DNA from: Ascaphus truei
Lineage: Eukaryota > Chordata > Amphibia > Anura > Ascaphidae
Direction: 5' to 3'
NCBI GenBank assembly: GCA_036426205.1
Contig: CM071571.1
Location: forward strand, 114,886,244 to 114,950,243
DNA: 64,000 nt
Shown: positions 1-11,689 of the stretch, in pieces
Position numbering within the stretch: the first letter of the stretch is position 1
Layout of the letters: every line of letters begins with the position of its first letter
Translations under genes and position numbers: made by a program
Notes under the pieces: generated by a model
Databases searched by the model: none
Told to the model about the DNA's origin: nothing
What the model saw: only the letters and a program-made list of their open reading frames with translations

Positions 1-596
1 TACAGCAAGCAGACTTGTAAAGGTCAATAATACAACATGAATTGGTATTTCAATTTCATGGATGGCATTTTAACAATGGGGTGATTTATTTGACTTATAC
101 CCCCTTTAAACATTTCATGTCTGAAAGATGTGCCATGTATTTAGAGCCCCTTGGCAGCAAAAAAAAATGAATTACAAATTGTATGTAATTATTTAGTTAA
201 TTAGGAAGATAAACCATTTCGAGGGAAGAAGCAGCAGCAATTTTCAACCCCCTTACAAAAAAAAAATACCTGTATATATGTATTAAACTGTGAGTTTTGA
301 AATCCAACATCTCCTGAAAATGAAATCTAATATGATATGATAAATAATTGAGTTTTTGCTGTATTAATTAAGAATTATTGTCTTATAAAAAAAGCTTATT
401 TGCATGTACTGTACCTATTGCATCAAATTAGTACAATTTGCTGCAATTTGTCTTTCTCACCTCTTTCAGACAGGTAAGATTGTGGATTTTACTGATAGGA
501 GAGGAAGAGAAGATTAATCTCAGACCCAGATCCATAAAGCTCCAATAAGTCAGGGTTCATAAAATCATATTATCAAAATCAGTAATGGAAGTTATG
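1..596. other. AT-rich non-coding stretch, nothing recognised
   Basis: AT-rich sequence with short A runs and no convincing reading frame, RNA gene or repeat boundary. I see no exon or element here. Confidence 0.5.
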
Positions 597-840
597 TTAC
601 CTGCAGGGAACTCTGTTTCAATTCCCGTCAGCTCCTTGTGACCTCGGGCAAGTCACTTTATCTCCCGGTGCCTCAGACACCAAAATAATAGAGTGTAAGC
701 TCCTCTGGGCAGGACTGTGTCTGTAAAATTCTTATGTAATGCTTACAGTGCACTATATTATAATTGTTAAGCACGTTGAGTCCCCTTGGGAGAAAAGCGC
801 TATATTACATAAAGTTATTATTATTATTAATATTATTATT
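597..840 (+). repeat. CORE-SINE / MIR-like SINE with ATT tail
   Basis: The stretch around 630-690 resembles the conserved core of MIR-type SINEs, including a 'gggcaagtcactt' box followed by a 'gcctcag' box. It is followed by a 'gtaagctcctctgggcagg' segment and a 3' end reading 'agcgctatattac' and then a run of ATT. That tail resembles those of L2-mobilised SINEs. The A/B boxes of a tRNA-type head are not clear, so the copy may be 5'-truncated. Assignment is by recalled consensus, not by search. Confidence 0.6.
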
Positions 841-1338
841 ACCTGAAGTTTGTGTGAATTCACAAAGCTAATTAAATGGGAAAACATTGGCTGTTATCCA
901 ATTAGAATAGTCATAATGCCTTGTTAAGTTAGCACTGCCTTGCTTTAGCTTAACATGAGTTGCGTTATGTTTGTTTTACCTAAAGATGGCTTTGGATCCT
1001 TCCAGATCCTAATGTATGTGTTTTGCTGGAAACAAGATAGAGTCAACAAAATATACTTTGCACATCATATTATCATATATCCCAGGTGTGCTCCTTTTTG
1101 ATCACAGGTGTCTTTCCATGGGTTATTTCAAGGTTGGAATGAGGGGATATGTATAGCGCTTGTGACAAAGAGCCAGGACAGGAGAGCCACCTACTGTATA
1201 AGGGGGAGAGCCAGGGGGAGAGCCCCGGGTCCGGTGGCTGTTGGGGGCCAAGCCAGCCTGGACAGGAAGTTGGACCAGAACAACTCAGGGGAGACTTGAA
1301 ATGTCCCCACCAGCATATGGGCAGGCCTACTGTAGTAC
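841..1338. other. non-coding interval, nothing recognised
   Basis: No credible gene. The reading frames of about 100 codons that cross this stretch have no family resemblance and run into the foldback repeat next to it. Two TACTGTA heptamers occur, at 1192 and 1328. Confidence 0.4.
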
Positions 1339-1668
1339 CAACGAGTATTCTAAAACAAATCTGGGGCAATCACCAACAAGACCCAGGTACATGCTGGGTA
1401 TATGCTGGGTACATGCTGCAACATTTCAGTGACATTTCTGCAGACAGACTAATGGCCCATGGGATTAACAGCGGGGATCCCTGGCAGTTCCATTCAAACT
1501 GAATGGGACTGCCAGGGACCCCTGCTGTGGTAATCCGATGGGCCATTAGTCTCTGCATAAATGTCACTGAAATGTTGCAGCATGTACCCAGCATGTACCT
1601 GGATCTTATTGGTGATAGCCCCAGATTTTTCAAGGCAAGTTTAAGGCAAGTTTTAGAATACTCATCGA
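1339..1668. mobile_element. foldback MITE, family A, copy 1
   Basis: Nearly the whole element is one inverted repeat. The axis is near 1500, where 'ccattcaaactgaatggg' reads the same on both strands. Arms include 'ccaggtacatgctgggta' (about 1384) and its complement before 1612. The outer ends are 'acgagtattctaaaac' (1341) and 'gttttagaatactc' (1650). There is no coding capacity, so it would be a non-autonomous DNA element. A second copy at 42.55-42.87 kb shares the core, the axis sequence and the ends, which shows this is a dispersed family rather than a local accident. Confidence 0.8.
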
Positions 1669-1744
1669 TGCACCTGTATCACTTCCTTAAACATATGGGT
1701 GGCATGGGCAGACCCACCTCTCTCTTCAGAATATGGGTGGGTCC

Positions 1745-2290
1745 CCCTCTCCTTCTAGCTGGGCCTCTACCAGCAGGTTGGCCTATATGGTCCCATGTCC
1801 TATTCTGATCAGGCCCTCCTCCCACCGCACAGGCCCATACCTACTCCTCTACCCCATTCCCATACCTCTTCCCCCACCTCCCCATTCCCCAGTCCCATAC
1901 CTACTTCTTCATCCAAAGCCTATAACTACAGTACTCTACCCTCCCAGGCCCATATCTACTCCACCACCTCTCAGGCCCATACCTAACCCCTCCTCCCAGG
2001 CCCATACCTACTTTCCCCTTCCCAGGCCCAAACCTACTTCCTCTCCTCTTCCAGGCCATACCTACTCCACACCACTCCCAGGCAAATACCTACTTCCCCT
2101 CTCTGGCCCATACCTACTCCCCCCTCCAGGCCCATATCTACTTCCCCCCTCCAAGCCATACATACTCCTCCCTACATGCCCATACTTACCTGCCCCCTTA
2201 ATGCCTATTCATACTCACCACCTCCATATCTACTCCATATCTACCCCCAGGCCCATACTATTCCCACCATAGCTCCTTCTCCTCCCCAGG
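1745..2290. repeat. pyrimidine-rich minisatellite (unit about 'ccaggcccatacctact')
   Basis: Degenerate tandem units of roughly 17-25 bp built around 'ggcccatacctact'. The long open frame through it (Pro/Tyr/Leu-rich) is a product of the repeat and not a gene. Confidence 0.85.
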
Positions 2291-2870
2291 CCACATTGCA
2301 TTTATCCCTCTCACATAGCACCTTCTCATCCCCCACATAGCTCATTCACCTACCTCCCCCACATAGCTCCTCCTCCTCCCCCACCAACATAGCTCCTTCT
2401 CCCCACCCCCCACATAGCTCCTGCTCCTCCCACTTATCTCGTCCCTCCCACACAGCTTCATCTCCTCCCCTCCACATAGCTCATTCTCCTCCCCCCTCCA
2501 CATAGCAACTTCTCCTGGACCCTTTAAGGTCTTTCTACTCCCCCCCACACAGCTCCTTCTCATCTCTCACCCCACATAGCTCCTTCTCCTCCCCTCCCCA
2601 CATAGCTCCTTCTCTTCCCTTCCCCACATAGCCCTTCTCCTCATCTCCCATTCTCCCCCCATATAGCTCCTTCTCCCACATACATAGCTCCATCTCCTTA
2701 TCACCCCCACAAACCTCCTCCTCTCCACCCCCACATAGCTCCTACTTCGCCCATTATCCTACCCCATACTCCTTCTCCCCCCAATAGATTCCCCTTATAC
2801 CTTCTCCATGCCCCCTCATACCTCCTTCCCCACATCCAGGCCCATACATTCTAGGCCCATACATTCTCTC
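2291..2870. repeat. second minisatellite (unit about 'cacatagctccttctcctcc')
   Basis: Abuts the previous repeat but has a different unit, 'cacatagctccttctcctcc', repeated with variable spacing to about 2760. It grades back to 'ggcccatacattct' units near 2840-2870. Strong C/T strand asymmetry runs through the whole 1.1 kb. Confidence 0.8.
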
Positions 2871-3296
2871 CCCAGTGTGTGGGGGTAAAGGGTGGGGGTC
2901 CCTGCTCCATTAATTTGCCCTGGGACCCAAGATTTCTATTGTCAGTCCTACTTGTTACCCTAGTAAAATAGGACTCTCACTCTCTCCCCAGTAGCTATAA
3001 CGAAGCCCTGTGGAAACCATATATGTTGTTAGGGGGAACACCTCTTTTGCATAATATTAGTACTAACATCTGTTTTAGCAACGGAAGGGCCGTTACAGCT
3101 GAAAATAGTACTTACAGTAACACTGTCTTAGTGAGCTTTAAAGATAGCTATTAACTCTTAAAGATGCAATAACTTAAGTTAATTCCTTGTTAAGTCAATA
3201 ATGGTGATTTGTGCATCTGGGCCGCAGTTGCTTGTCTTTTAGGAAAATCTCACAATTTTTTTTATGAATATCATATAGTATAGTATATACTGTATA
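2871..3296. other. non-coding interval, nothing recognised
   Basis: Ordinary AT-rich sequence between the minisatellites and the Tc1 copy. Confidence 0.4.
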
Positions 3297-4562
3297 TTCA
3301 GTGACGAGAAAAAGTTTGTGAACCACTATGATAATTACGGAAATTCCATAGTTTTGCCATGATAATCAAAATCAGTCTTTTCTTAAATATCCAATTGGGT
3401 TTATGTTACCAATTCCATGTGTTTTTAAACAAAATAATGTATGAATTAGACAAACAATTAAGAGTCAGGGTATTATATGTGAAAAAGTAAACAAAACCCA
3501 AGTTTTATTATCTAAAATAAATTGGAAAATTAGAATCATATGTTTACATAATTGGTACTGTAGACCATCAGGTGTGAGTTTGGGGGGCTCCACCATACCG
3601 TATTTAAAGATCAGAAATGTTGTGAGTTTGGTCTTCACCAAAAAGGTGTGTGGAAACACGTCATGCCATAATCAAAATATATTTCTGAGGGTTCAAAAAA
3701 GCAGTTCTCAGTCAGCCGCTAATATGTCTAGAAGGGGTTACAAAACCATTTCTAAGGATCCACCAATCCACTGCCAGACAGATCTAAAAATGGAGAAAGA
3801 TCAAGAACATAGTCACTCTATCCAGAAGTGGTCGTCCTACTAAAATCTCTCCAAGAACAAACCGGCAAATAGTCCAGGAAGTAAAAAAAAAAATAGAACC
3901 ATAGAGTAATATCCAAGTATTGGCAGGCCACTGACTAATGTGAGTGTTCATGACTCAACTATCAGAAAAAGACTGATCAAGAATGGTGTTCATGGAAGGA
4001 TAGCAAAGAGGAAACTAGTGCTTTCTAAATAGAACATTGCTGCATGTCTGAAGTTAGTGAAAGAGCACAAAGATGATTCACAAGACTTCTGGAACAATTT
4101 TTTCTGTGCAGATGAGTGAAAGGTAGAACTTTATGGCCTCAATGAGAAATGTAGTGTTTGTCGAAAACCAAACACTACATTCGAACAGAAGAGCCTCATC
4201 CCAACCGTCAAGCATGGTGGTGCGAGGGTAATGATTTGTAGCTGCTTTATCGCCTTAGGACGTGGACGCTTTCATCATTGAAACAGCCATTAATTCTGTA
4301 TTGTATCAGAAGATTCTAGAGGAGAATGTCAAGCCATCCATCCATGAGCTGAAGCTGAAGCGAAAGTGGGCTATGCAGCAAGACAATGATCTTAAACATA
4401 GAGCAGATCTACAAAAGAATGACTGCAGAAGAAGAAATGCTGTGTTTTAGAACGGTCTCGTCAAAGTCAGGACCTAAACCCCATTGAAATGTTGTGGCAG
4501 GACCTGAAGCGAGATGTCCATGCAAGGAAACCCTCAAATATAACTAAGTTGAAGCAGTCACC
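3297..4562 (+). pseudogene. degenerate Tc1/mariner transposase copy, 3' end lost
   Basis: The element starts with a Tc1-type end ('cagtgacgagaaaaagtttg', 3299). Broken plus-strand reading frames follow. Around 3712-3840 there is sequence like the N-terminal helix-turn-helix region. At 4262-4450 a stretch resembles the catalytic core around the second Asp ('QQDND.KH', about 4376-4405). At about 4470-4555 there is the block before and after the Glu ('DLNPIEM'). Stops and frameshifts separate these parts. The C-terminal end and the right inverted terminal repeat are missing, because the copy passes abruptly into the purine-rich repeat at about 4560. In the family the enzyme cuts and pastes DNA at TA sites. 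This copy cannot encode it. Confidence 0.85.
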
Positions 4563-5640
4563 ACTGTAGTCTGTGGGGCAAAGTAGGTTGGGGATTTATA
4601 GGGGCGTGAGGGGGCAGGAGGGGTGTGGGGTGTGAGAGGGAGGGGGAAAGGTGAGGTGTGAGGGGGCTGGGGGTGTGTGAGAGGGGATGTGGGGGAGAGG
4701 AGGAGGGATAGAGGTGATATGTGAGAGGGATTGGGAGAGGTGGGTTTGTGAGAGGGGGAAGAGGTGGGAGTTTGAGAGAGAGGGGGAGAGGAGGGGGTGT
4801 GATAGAAGGAAGGAGAAAGGTCTTGATATGCGAGAGGAAGGAGAGAGGTGTGGGTGTGAGAAGGTGAGGGGAGAGGTAGGGGTGTGAAAGGAGGAGAGGT
4901 GGTGGTGTGAGAAGGAGAAGTGGGGTGCAAAAGGGGGAGAGTTTGCTGGTGTGAGAAGGGGAGGTGGAGAGGTGGGGGTTTGAAAGGAGGAAAGCAGGTG
5001 GTATGAGAGAGAGGGGGAGAAGTGGAGGTGTGAGAAGGGATGGGAGAGATTGGTGTGGGAGAGGGGTAGGTTGGGGTTTGAGCGGGGAGAAGCGGGAGTG
5101 TGAGAGGAAAGGGTAGAGGTGGCAGTGTGAAAGGAGGATGAGAGATGGATGTGGGGGTATATGAAGTAGAGGGGTTAGGGTGTGAGAGGAGGAGGGGTAG
5201 AGGTGGCATGGTGTGTAAGAATGAGAGGTGGGGCTGTGAAAGAGGGTGAGGGTGTGAGAGTGGGAAGGGGAGAGGTTATGTGTGAGAAGGCTGGGGAGAG
5301 GTAGGGGTGTGAGAAGGAGAGAAGAGGGGTGTGAAAATGATGGGGGTTGGTGGGTGTGTGAGAGGGGGAGGAGTAGAGGTGGGGTTTGAGTTGGAGGGGG
5401 AGAGGTGGGTGTATAAATGGGAGGGGGTATGAGATATGGATGGGGAGAGGTAGTATGTGAAAAGGAGGGGGAGCGCTAGTGGGAGAGGCAGGGGTATGAG
5501 GGAGGGATTGTTGGGGGTGTGAGAGGGAGGGGGAAATGGAAAGGTGGGGGTGTGAGAGGAAGGTGAGGTTGGGGTGAGAGATGAAGGGGAGAGGTGGGAG
5601 TGGAGAGATAGAGTGGCAGTCTCAGAAGGGTACTGACACT
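4563..5640. repeat. purine-rich minisatellite ('gtgagagggggagaggtggg'-like)
   Basis: About 1.1 kb of irregular G/A-rich units with recurring 'gtgagagg' and 'ggagaggtgggggtgtg'. Reading frames on both strands are repeat artefacts. The strand asymmetry is opposite to that of the C/T-rich tract at 1.75-2.87 kb. Such tracts can form triplex or slipped structures. Confidence 0.85.
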
Positions 5641-6524
5641 GGTGGGCCCACAATGAAAACTCTAGTTCTGGGTTCAGGGAAAGCTGCCTGTGGCCCTGCT
5701 CTTGACACCAGCCTTTTTCTTGCCTACTACCTAGCCTTCCTGCTTTAAGTTCACTGCTAGAACCATTGTACTGTGATTGCCTCTCGATCCCGCATGACAC
5801 CTGCCCATCACCAACTCTGTGACGTGCAGATTGTATCTTTAAGCATGCTGAGGGCTACTTCCAGTTCTGCCTGCTGCAGCTCCCTGTAATTGAGCAAACC
5901 ATCATTAGTGCCTTACAAGGGAGATTACTATTTTATATAGAGAGAGAGATACTAGAGAGTCTATAGAGAGAAAAAGAAAAATGAATTGTTGCCACTCTCG
6001 CTGCTGCTTTTACAGAGCTCCTACAGTGTGCTGTTGTTGTTGCAGTGGAACTGGCACTCTGTCAGTGGCTGGTCTCTCTGGCCTGGTACTGGCACACTGC
6101 ATGCAAAATCTAAATGTATTATTATTTACTTATAGTGCACCAACATATTCTTTAGCGCTGTACAATAGGGTTGGAAGATAAAAACAACAATAAGTAACAA
6201 ACATAAAGATACAGATCTGGCACTATTCAGTTTTGCCATGAGTTCCACTTGGAGGAGATTGAGCTAAGCCTAAACGCAACCGCCTTTAGGCCAAGTGCGA
6301 TTACGGCCAAGAGAACAGTGAAAGGATTAACACAGTGAGGGTCCCTGATTTTGCACAATACTCCTGCTGCATTAATCCTACCATGCCGCAACCAATCTGT
6401 AAGAGCTGGTCAGAGATATCAGGGAGAGGCAGTCTCTCTCTCTCTATTTGCCTGTGAAGCTCTTACAGTAGATCTCACTATTTTTATTATTATATTTACA
6501 ATGCAGTATTGAATAAGGGGGTCT
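5641..6524. other. non-coding interval with one short dispersed-repeat piece
   Basis: No gene recognised. A short GA run lies at 5938-5953. The segment at about 6110-6180 ('gcaccaacatattc...agcgctgtacaatag') resembles a repeat tail common in frog genomes. I could not define its ends. Confidence 0.4.
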
Positions 6525-6720
6525 TCGAAGCTGTGCCCCATTCATTTCAGGTCCGGAAACCCTCTGCTTCCCAAGGCGGTGCTGGCATCGTCCTGCAAGT
6601 TACATTTCCTGAGTCACTTCCCATGTGACCGGGACATTTAAACAGACTGAAGATACTGGCACCCCCAATGAAGGTCTGAAATTACTGGGGTTCATCTCCA
6701 GAGACACACTGCTTCAAATA
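6525..6720. mobile_element. foldback MITE, family B, copy 1 (degenerate)
   Basis: An inverted repeat with arms carrying 'ccctctgcttcccaagg' and 'ggcaccccc', and a centre with 'catgtgaccgggacattta'. It matches three other copies in the window (29.26, 29.63 and 52.95 kb) in arm and centre sequence. It has no coding capacity. Confidence 0.65.
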
Positions 6721-7551
6721 CAAATACAAGACAAATAAAAGCAAAGCAAAATAACTTAATGGCAAACCACTAAGGTAAAGAAGAGGTTAAACCCTCCAAC
6801 GCCTAACCTTGGGAGGCCTAACACCCCCCACCCCCCCCCTACTAAATGAATGACTCAAATCTTTATTAGCCAAGTGTGGTTAATTGTGGTTTTGGGCATT
6901 AACCAAAATAAAATACACATGCAGAATTTACAACAACAAAAAAAAACATTTGAAACATAAAACCATTGATTGTCACTGTGGATAACTAGACCTACTGTAG
7001 ATATCCACATTGGCAATCAATATTAAGCTGTAAATAAAAAAAATACATTAACAATTAAAATACATTAATAATCCCCCTACATTACCATTGTGCGAACCGC
7101 AAAGGTAATAAATGGTTAAACCCCCCTGTCATCCCCACCACCTGGGAGACCTAACCACCCTCCCCTGGGAATATACCCCCATCATGCACCCCCTCTACCC
7201 CCAATAAACCCTCTCCTTCCCATACACACACACAGTAATTGGCAATAGCCCTATTAGCCAAATCTGGTTAATAGCGCTTTTGCCCATTGGGAAACATAAT
7301 AAAAAAATACATGTACTGAAACAATACAATCATTACAATAAAATCAGCCACTAGCCATTTAATCCATTTATTGTCACTGTAGTTACCTACAGTATGCCCT
7401 CAACAGAGGCACAGAAACCCACATTGACAGTTAATGGGCACTATAGTAAAAAAAAAAAAAGTAGTACATACCCCAGCCAGGTTTAAGTCCATCCTCCTCC
7501 TCCTCAGTGGCACCATTCAATAAAGGGCCATTGCCCAACCATTAAAATAAT

Positions 7552-7647
7552 AAAGGAGGGAGCAGAGCACATCTACAGAAGATGCAAAAAAGGTTATTGC
7601 AGTAACCTTTTTTTGCATCTTCTGTTGGTGTGCTCGGCTCCCCCTTT
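7552..7647. repeat. 96-nt near-perfect hairpin inside repeat X
   Basis: Arms of about 45 bases (7552-7596 and 7603-7647) are complementary apart from a few mismatches and one extra base. The loop is 6 nt ('ttgcag'). The inner stem pairs 'gatgcaaaaaaggtta' with its complement. The size is that of a microRNA precursor. It may also be a small foldback insertion. Confidence 0.7.
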
Positions 7648-8835
7648 GCTTATTATGCTCTTTCTTTGACTAGGTTTTTGCCTATAGCACCCACATTGTT
7701 TTTGTATCTTTTTTCCTTAGTCCCCACCTTTTAGGGGCATTACAATTGGCCCTGTCCTGATCCCCCCTTGTTTTCATGACCTTACTAACCATTAAAATAC
7801 CATCTAATGTCCAGTAACCCCTTAATTACCTTAGTGGGTAGTAATGGCTAAGGCACTAGAGGGGTTAACCCCTCACGCTACCCACAGGAGGAGTAACCAC
7901 CCTCCCTGGGGCAACCACTGCCATCACCCATACCCGCTACATCTGAACCCCCTATAACCACACACAGTAAGGGGCAATAGCCCTATTAGCCAAATATGGC
8001 TAATAGCGCTTTTGCCAATTCCAAAGCATACAAAATACACAATAAAATAAAGATCACAATACAATAAAAATAAACACTAGATATTAAATCAATTTATTAT
8101 CACTGTGGTTGCCTACAGTATGCCCTCAGCATGGGTAAAGATACCCACATTGACAATTAATAGATACCCTATACTGTAGTCAATAAATGTGTTACTTACC
8201 CTTGCGTGTTGAAGGTTTTCGTCCTCCTCATACAATTGCTGAACCAATCTCCTCAGCTTGACCCACAAAGCAATGATACTCAGCTTCACCCACAAAGCAA
8301 TAATCCTTAACTTGGACCCAAAGAAATGATTCTCAACTTGATCCAAGAAACAATGATCCTCAGCTTGGATCCAAAGCAATGATTCTCAACTTGAGCCATG
8401 AAGTAATGTTCCTCATTGTGGAACCCAAGCAATGTTCCTCAGCTTGCATTAAAATTAAACAACCAAAAACGCATAAAAACAATCCCTGCCTGATGGCAAA
8501 TAAAAATAAAAAACACATAAAAAGCAATCCATGGCTGATGGCACAAAGCGCCAAAAAAACATAAAAAAAAAAAAAACCTTGCCCGATGGCACAAAAATAA
8601 ATAAAGGTTGATGCGCAGAAGTCCAGGATCCTCTGTTTCTTGGAGAGAAGTCACTGGTGAGTAAATATTATTTTCTTCTTTCTGGGAGGTGTTTACACGT
8701 CCTCCGCTTCCTATCAAATGAGACATGACAGACCTAATATATGGTCTGTGACATCACATTTGACAGCCATATGGTACTAATCCGATTGGTGGATGTACAG
8801 TACGATGTGAACACGCATCAAGTTTGGCATAGGCA

Positions 8836-8877
8836 CTCTTTGATAAAGGACTTTTTTCAGCTCGAAACTCATTAGAG
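8836..8877 (+). ncRNA. degenerate hammerhead-ribozyme-like motif
   Basis: Stem I pairs CUCU (8836-8839) with AGAG (8874-8877). The core is UUGAUAA (8840-8846), followed by an extra A and a weak stem II. Then comes GAAAC (8864-8868) and a short stem III position ending AUU. It has the same order of parts as the better copies at 19.1 and 39.5 kb, but stem II and stem III carry mismatches. It is probably inactive. Confidence 0.3.
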
Positions 8878-9254
8878 TATTTTTGTACCTCCATGATGTC
8901 CACCCATTAATAAAACTCATTTTTTAATCGTTGCCTCTGCTTAGCCCCAGATTTTTGGATTTGTTGTGCTTCGTTTTCCCTCATTTGGATTTCTTCTCTT
9001 GGCATAGAATTACCTCTCTATCAAACTTGATGGAATCACATAGTACATCCACCAATCATATTGGTGGATATACCAAGTGATGCCTTCGATTGTGTGGGTG
9101 ATATGACGTCACCTTTAAGGGAGCGAAGCACAATCAATCAGGTACCATATACTCCCCTCCCTTTAAGAAATGCTAGGATATCCCTTCAAGGAATCAGGTC
9201 TTTCAAACAATCAATAGATGAACTGGGCTTTAAAAACAGGCAGTTCTTGATCTG

Positions 9255-10990
9255 TTAGAAAATATGGCATTCAACCTGTTCCGACTTCTCAGAGAAGCAA
9301 TGGTTTTTATTCAATCCTGTTTCTAGTACAGAAAGCATAAGGAGGATTTAGAGCAATTCTGAATATAAAAGTGATCAATACCTTCCTCAACATCCGCCAC
9401 TTAAAAATGCAGTCCTTGAGGGCTGTCAGAACAGTGATGGAAAGCATTTCTAGCTTCTATAGACTTAAAAGATGCTTATCTCCATATTCCAATAAATGAA
9501 TTGTACTGCCAGACCGGTTTTGAGATTCTGTCTAAACGGCCGTCACTACCAGTTTACAGCACTTCCCTTTGGACTGACCACAGCACCCAAAACCTTTACA
9601 AAGGTCACGGCAGTGATTGAAGTATTAAAGGAGTTTTTGTAGTCCCATACTTGGATGACTGGCTGATATGGGCCCTGTCAGAACAAAAAGCCAAGAATCA
9701 TGTGCGCATAGTGCACAACATTTAGTAGACGACAGGTGGATCTTCAATTTAAAGAAAAGTAGTCTTGCATTAGCTTAGATCCTTCAATTTTTATGAGTCA
9801 TATTCGATACAAGGAAAAATCTAGTGTCACTCCCAACCTCCAAGGTCTACAATGTTATGAAGGAGGACTGATAGTTCAGACGCCTTGCAAGACCATCACT
9901 ATGGCAATGTACTGTATGTGCATATAGGATTTCAAAATTCAGTCAAAGACATAGCTCCTAGGCCACTTTTCACCTAAGACCACTTCAAATAAACTGCCTC
10001 AGTTGTGGAAGATAGCTAAATCTAAATCCAAAATTAATTCTACGGTTGTTACCAAGCACAAAGCTTAGTCTACAATGAACTTTAATCAGCAACTTGTGCA
10101 AGGGCACGTCTTTGATACCTCCAGTCTGGAAAGTATTGAACACCAATGAAAACTTCTTCACTTAGGGTGCAGTTAGTCAAGATCAGCTGATTCAAGGACT
10201 CTGGACGCAACAAAAAAGATGTCTGACAATCAATATGTTGGATGTTCAAGCAATATTTTACTACATTAAATGTCTTCAGGCTTCATTAAGGGGTTCCACA
10301 TTAAGGATCTTATCTGACATCATCACTGCTTTAGCATATATACACCAAAAAAGTTTACGAGGATTCTGAGAGTTCTTTTTGAAGCCTCCAAAATCTTACA
10401 ATAGTCAGAGAAAGTGGTTCCATGTATCTCTGCAGATTTATTTCAGACGTCCTTCCATTCACCCAGGAGAGTAAGAACTAGATCAGAAAATTTTTGATCG
10501 GTTAGTCCGGCAATGTGGTCAACCACTGGTCAACCTCATGGCATCAGTTGTCAACAAGAAAGTACAGATGTATGTGTTAAGATAGCGTAACCCAAAAGCC
10601 ATAGCCAGGGATTCTTTCCCGATCACTTGGAATTTCCATCTCCGTTATATTTTTTCCCCATTCCCTTGGCTTCAGCAAGTAATGAAAAAAAAAATACAGT
10701 ACTCAGATTCCCCTAATAGCCATGTACTGGCCCAAAAAGACATGGTTTGTGGACATAAATAACTTGTCAGTACAGGAGCCATAGTTTCACCCAACAGTTC
10801 CAGTTTTTTTCACTCAGGCTCCACTTTGCTTATCCAATCTTTAATTGTTCACATTGACAGCGTGGAACTAGAAAATATGTCATTAAAGGCACAGGGTTTC
10901 TCCAATTAAGTTATATCAATACTTTTACATTCCAAAAAACTTGTGACTTCTGTCATTTATTATCACATATGGATATCAGGGATATCCTGG
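9255..10990 (+). pseudogene. DIRS-type retrotransposon pol fragment (RT, RNase H, start of recombinase)
   Basis: Translating short stretches in shifting plus frames gives DIRS-like reverse transcriptase blocks. These are 'SIDLKDAYLHIPI' (about 9460-9500), 'ALPFGLTTAPKTFTKV' (about 9560-9610) and 'VVPYLDDWL' (about 9640-9665). RNase H-like sequence follows, with 'LIAMYWPKKTWFVDI' near 10715-10760. A piece like the start of the tyrosine-recombinase region lies at 10880-10985. Many stops and frameshifts are present. DIRS elements use a tyrosine recombinase instead of an integrase. No terminal repeats were found. Confidence 0.75.
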
Positions 10991-11680
10991 TGGGATTACT
11001 CTTGCTCCCATTTGGCATATCTCATTCTGAGACCCCAGGGCTGATGTTACCTGCTGCTAATTCCTTTAGAATAATCTCTGAGGATTCTGATTAGTTCACT
11101 ACCAGCACCTGTCCCTCATCAGCAGACAGCCATCTATGCCTGTTTATTTGATTTTTCTGTGTAAGCAAGCTCACAGTCTCATCTGTCCCTTTATCTGTTG
11201 CTGTTTACCTGAACCTGCTCAGACCCTCCTTTGCCAACTCTGATTCTCTGCGCCAGCCTCGACCCTCACTTATTACCCTTATACTGACTCAATCCTTTGT
11301 TTGTATTTATTTAATTGCAATACAGTATGTGTCTGGCAGATGGCACACTGGATATCTTTGTCCATGACAGCAGTGAATGGCAAAGGAACTTAACAGGTGT
11401 TTATACATATTAACTAATTGATTTCAGTGCTGCACAATTGTTCAGGTGTAAAATAAATTATATTTATGTACTGTAAGAGTAATAATTTTGATTTTTTTTT
11501 GTATTTATTGTGAAAAATTATGAATAAGTATTTTGTATTGTTCAGTAAATAATATACAATCTGAAATGTTTACCTTAACTACAATATCCAAAAATATAAA
11601 ATGTATAACTTAACAAATAATATATGTACAGTGCATCATATACATCTATGTATAGTATTAGTTCCTTTGAATCCATTGAA
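10991..11680. other. non-coding, pyrimidine-rich, LTR-like composition
   Basis: Contains repeated 'ctgctgtttacctgaacc'-style text, typical of amphibian LTRs, but no clear TG...CA ends. Nothing else recognised. Confidence 0.3.
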
Positions 11681-11689
11681 ACCAGCGGT

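Larger units (their letters stand above)
6800..9160 (+). repeat. repeat X, copy 1: long composite interspersed repeat
   Basis: At least two diverged internal units of about 700-800 bp. Each carries, in order: an 'aggggttaacccc'-like box; a C-rich block; 'ggcaatagccctattagcca' with 'taatagcgcttttgcc'; a 'tgtcactgtgg' block with 'cctacagtatgccctca'; 'cccacattgacaattaat'; and an 'acttaccc' segment. The unit-like blocks are seen at about 6840-7500 and 7800-8220. From 8600 to 9160 it holds 'gacatcacatttgacag' and 'ccaatc.tattggtgg' motifs that recur at 54.74-55.0 kb. The same family lies reversed at 27.6-29.25 kb and direct at 53.2-55.0 kb. No coding region was recognised. Confidence 0.6.

Noticed and set aside
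1733..2272. 179-codon Pro/Tyr-rich open frame and similar long frames at 4544-5800
   Set aside because: They lie wholly within low-complexity minisatellites; any frame stays open there and there is no start context or family resemblance.
1745..2870. CRISPR-like regular repeats
   Set aside because: Unit lengths vary, there are no unique spacers of constant size, and the sequence is vertebrate.
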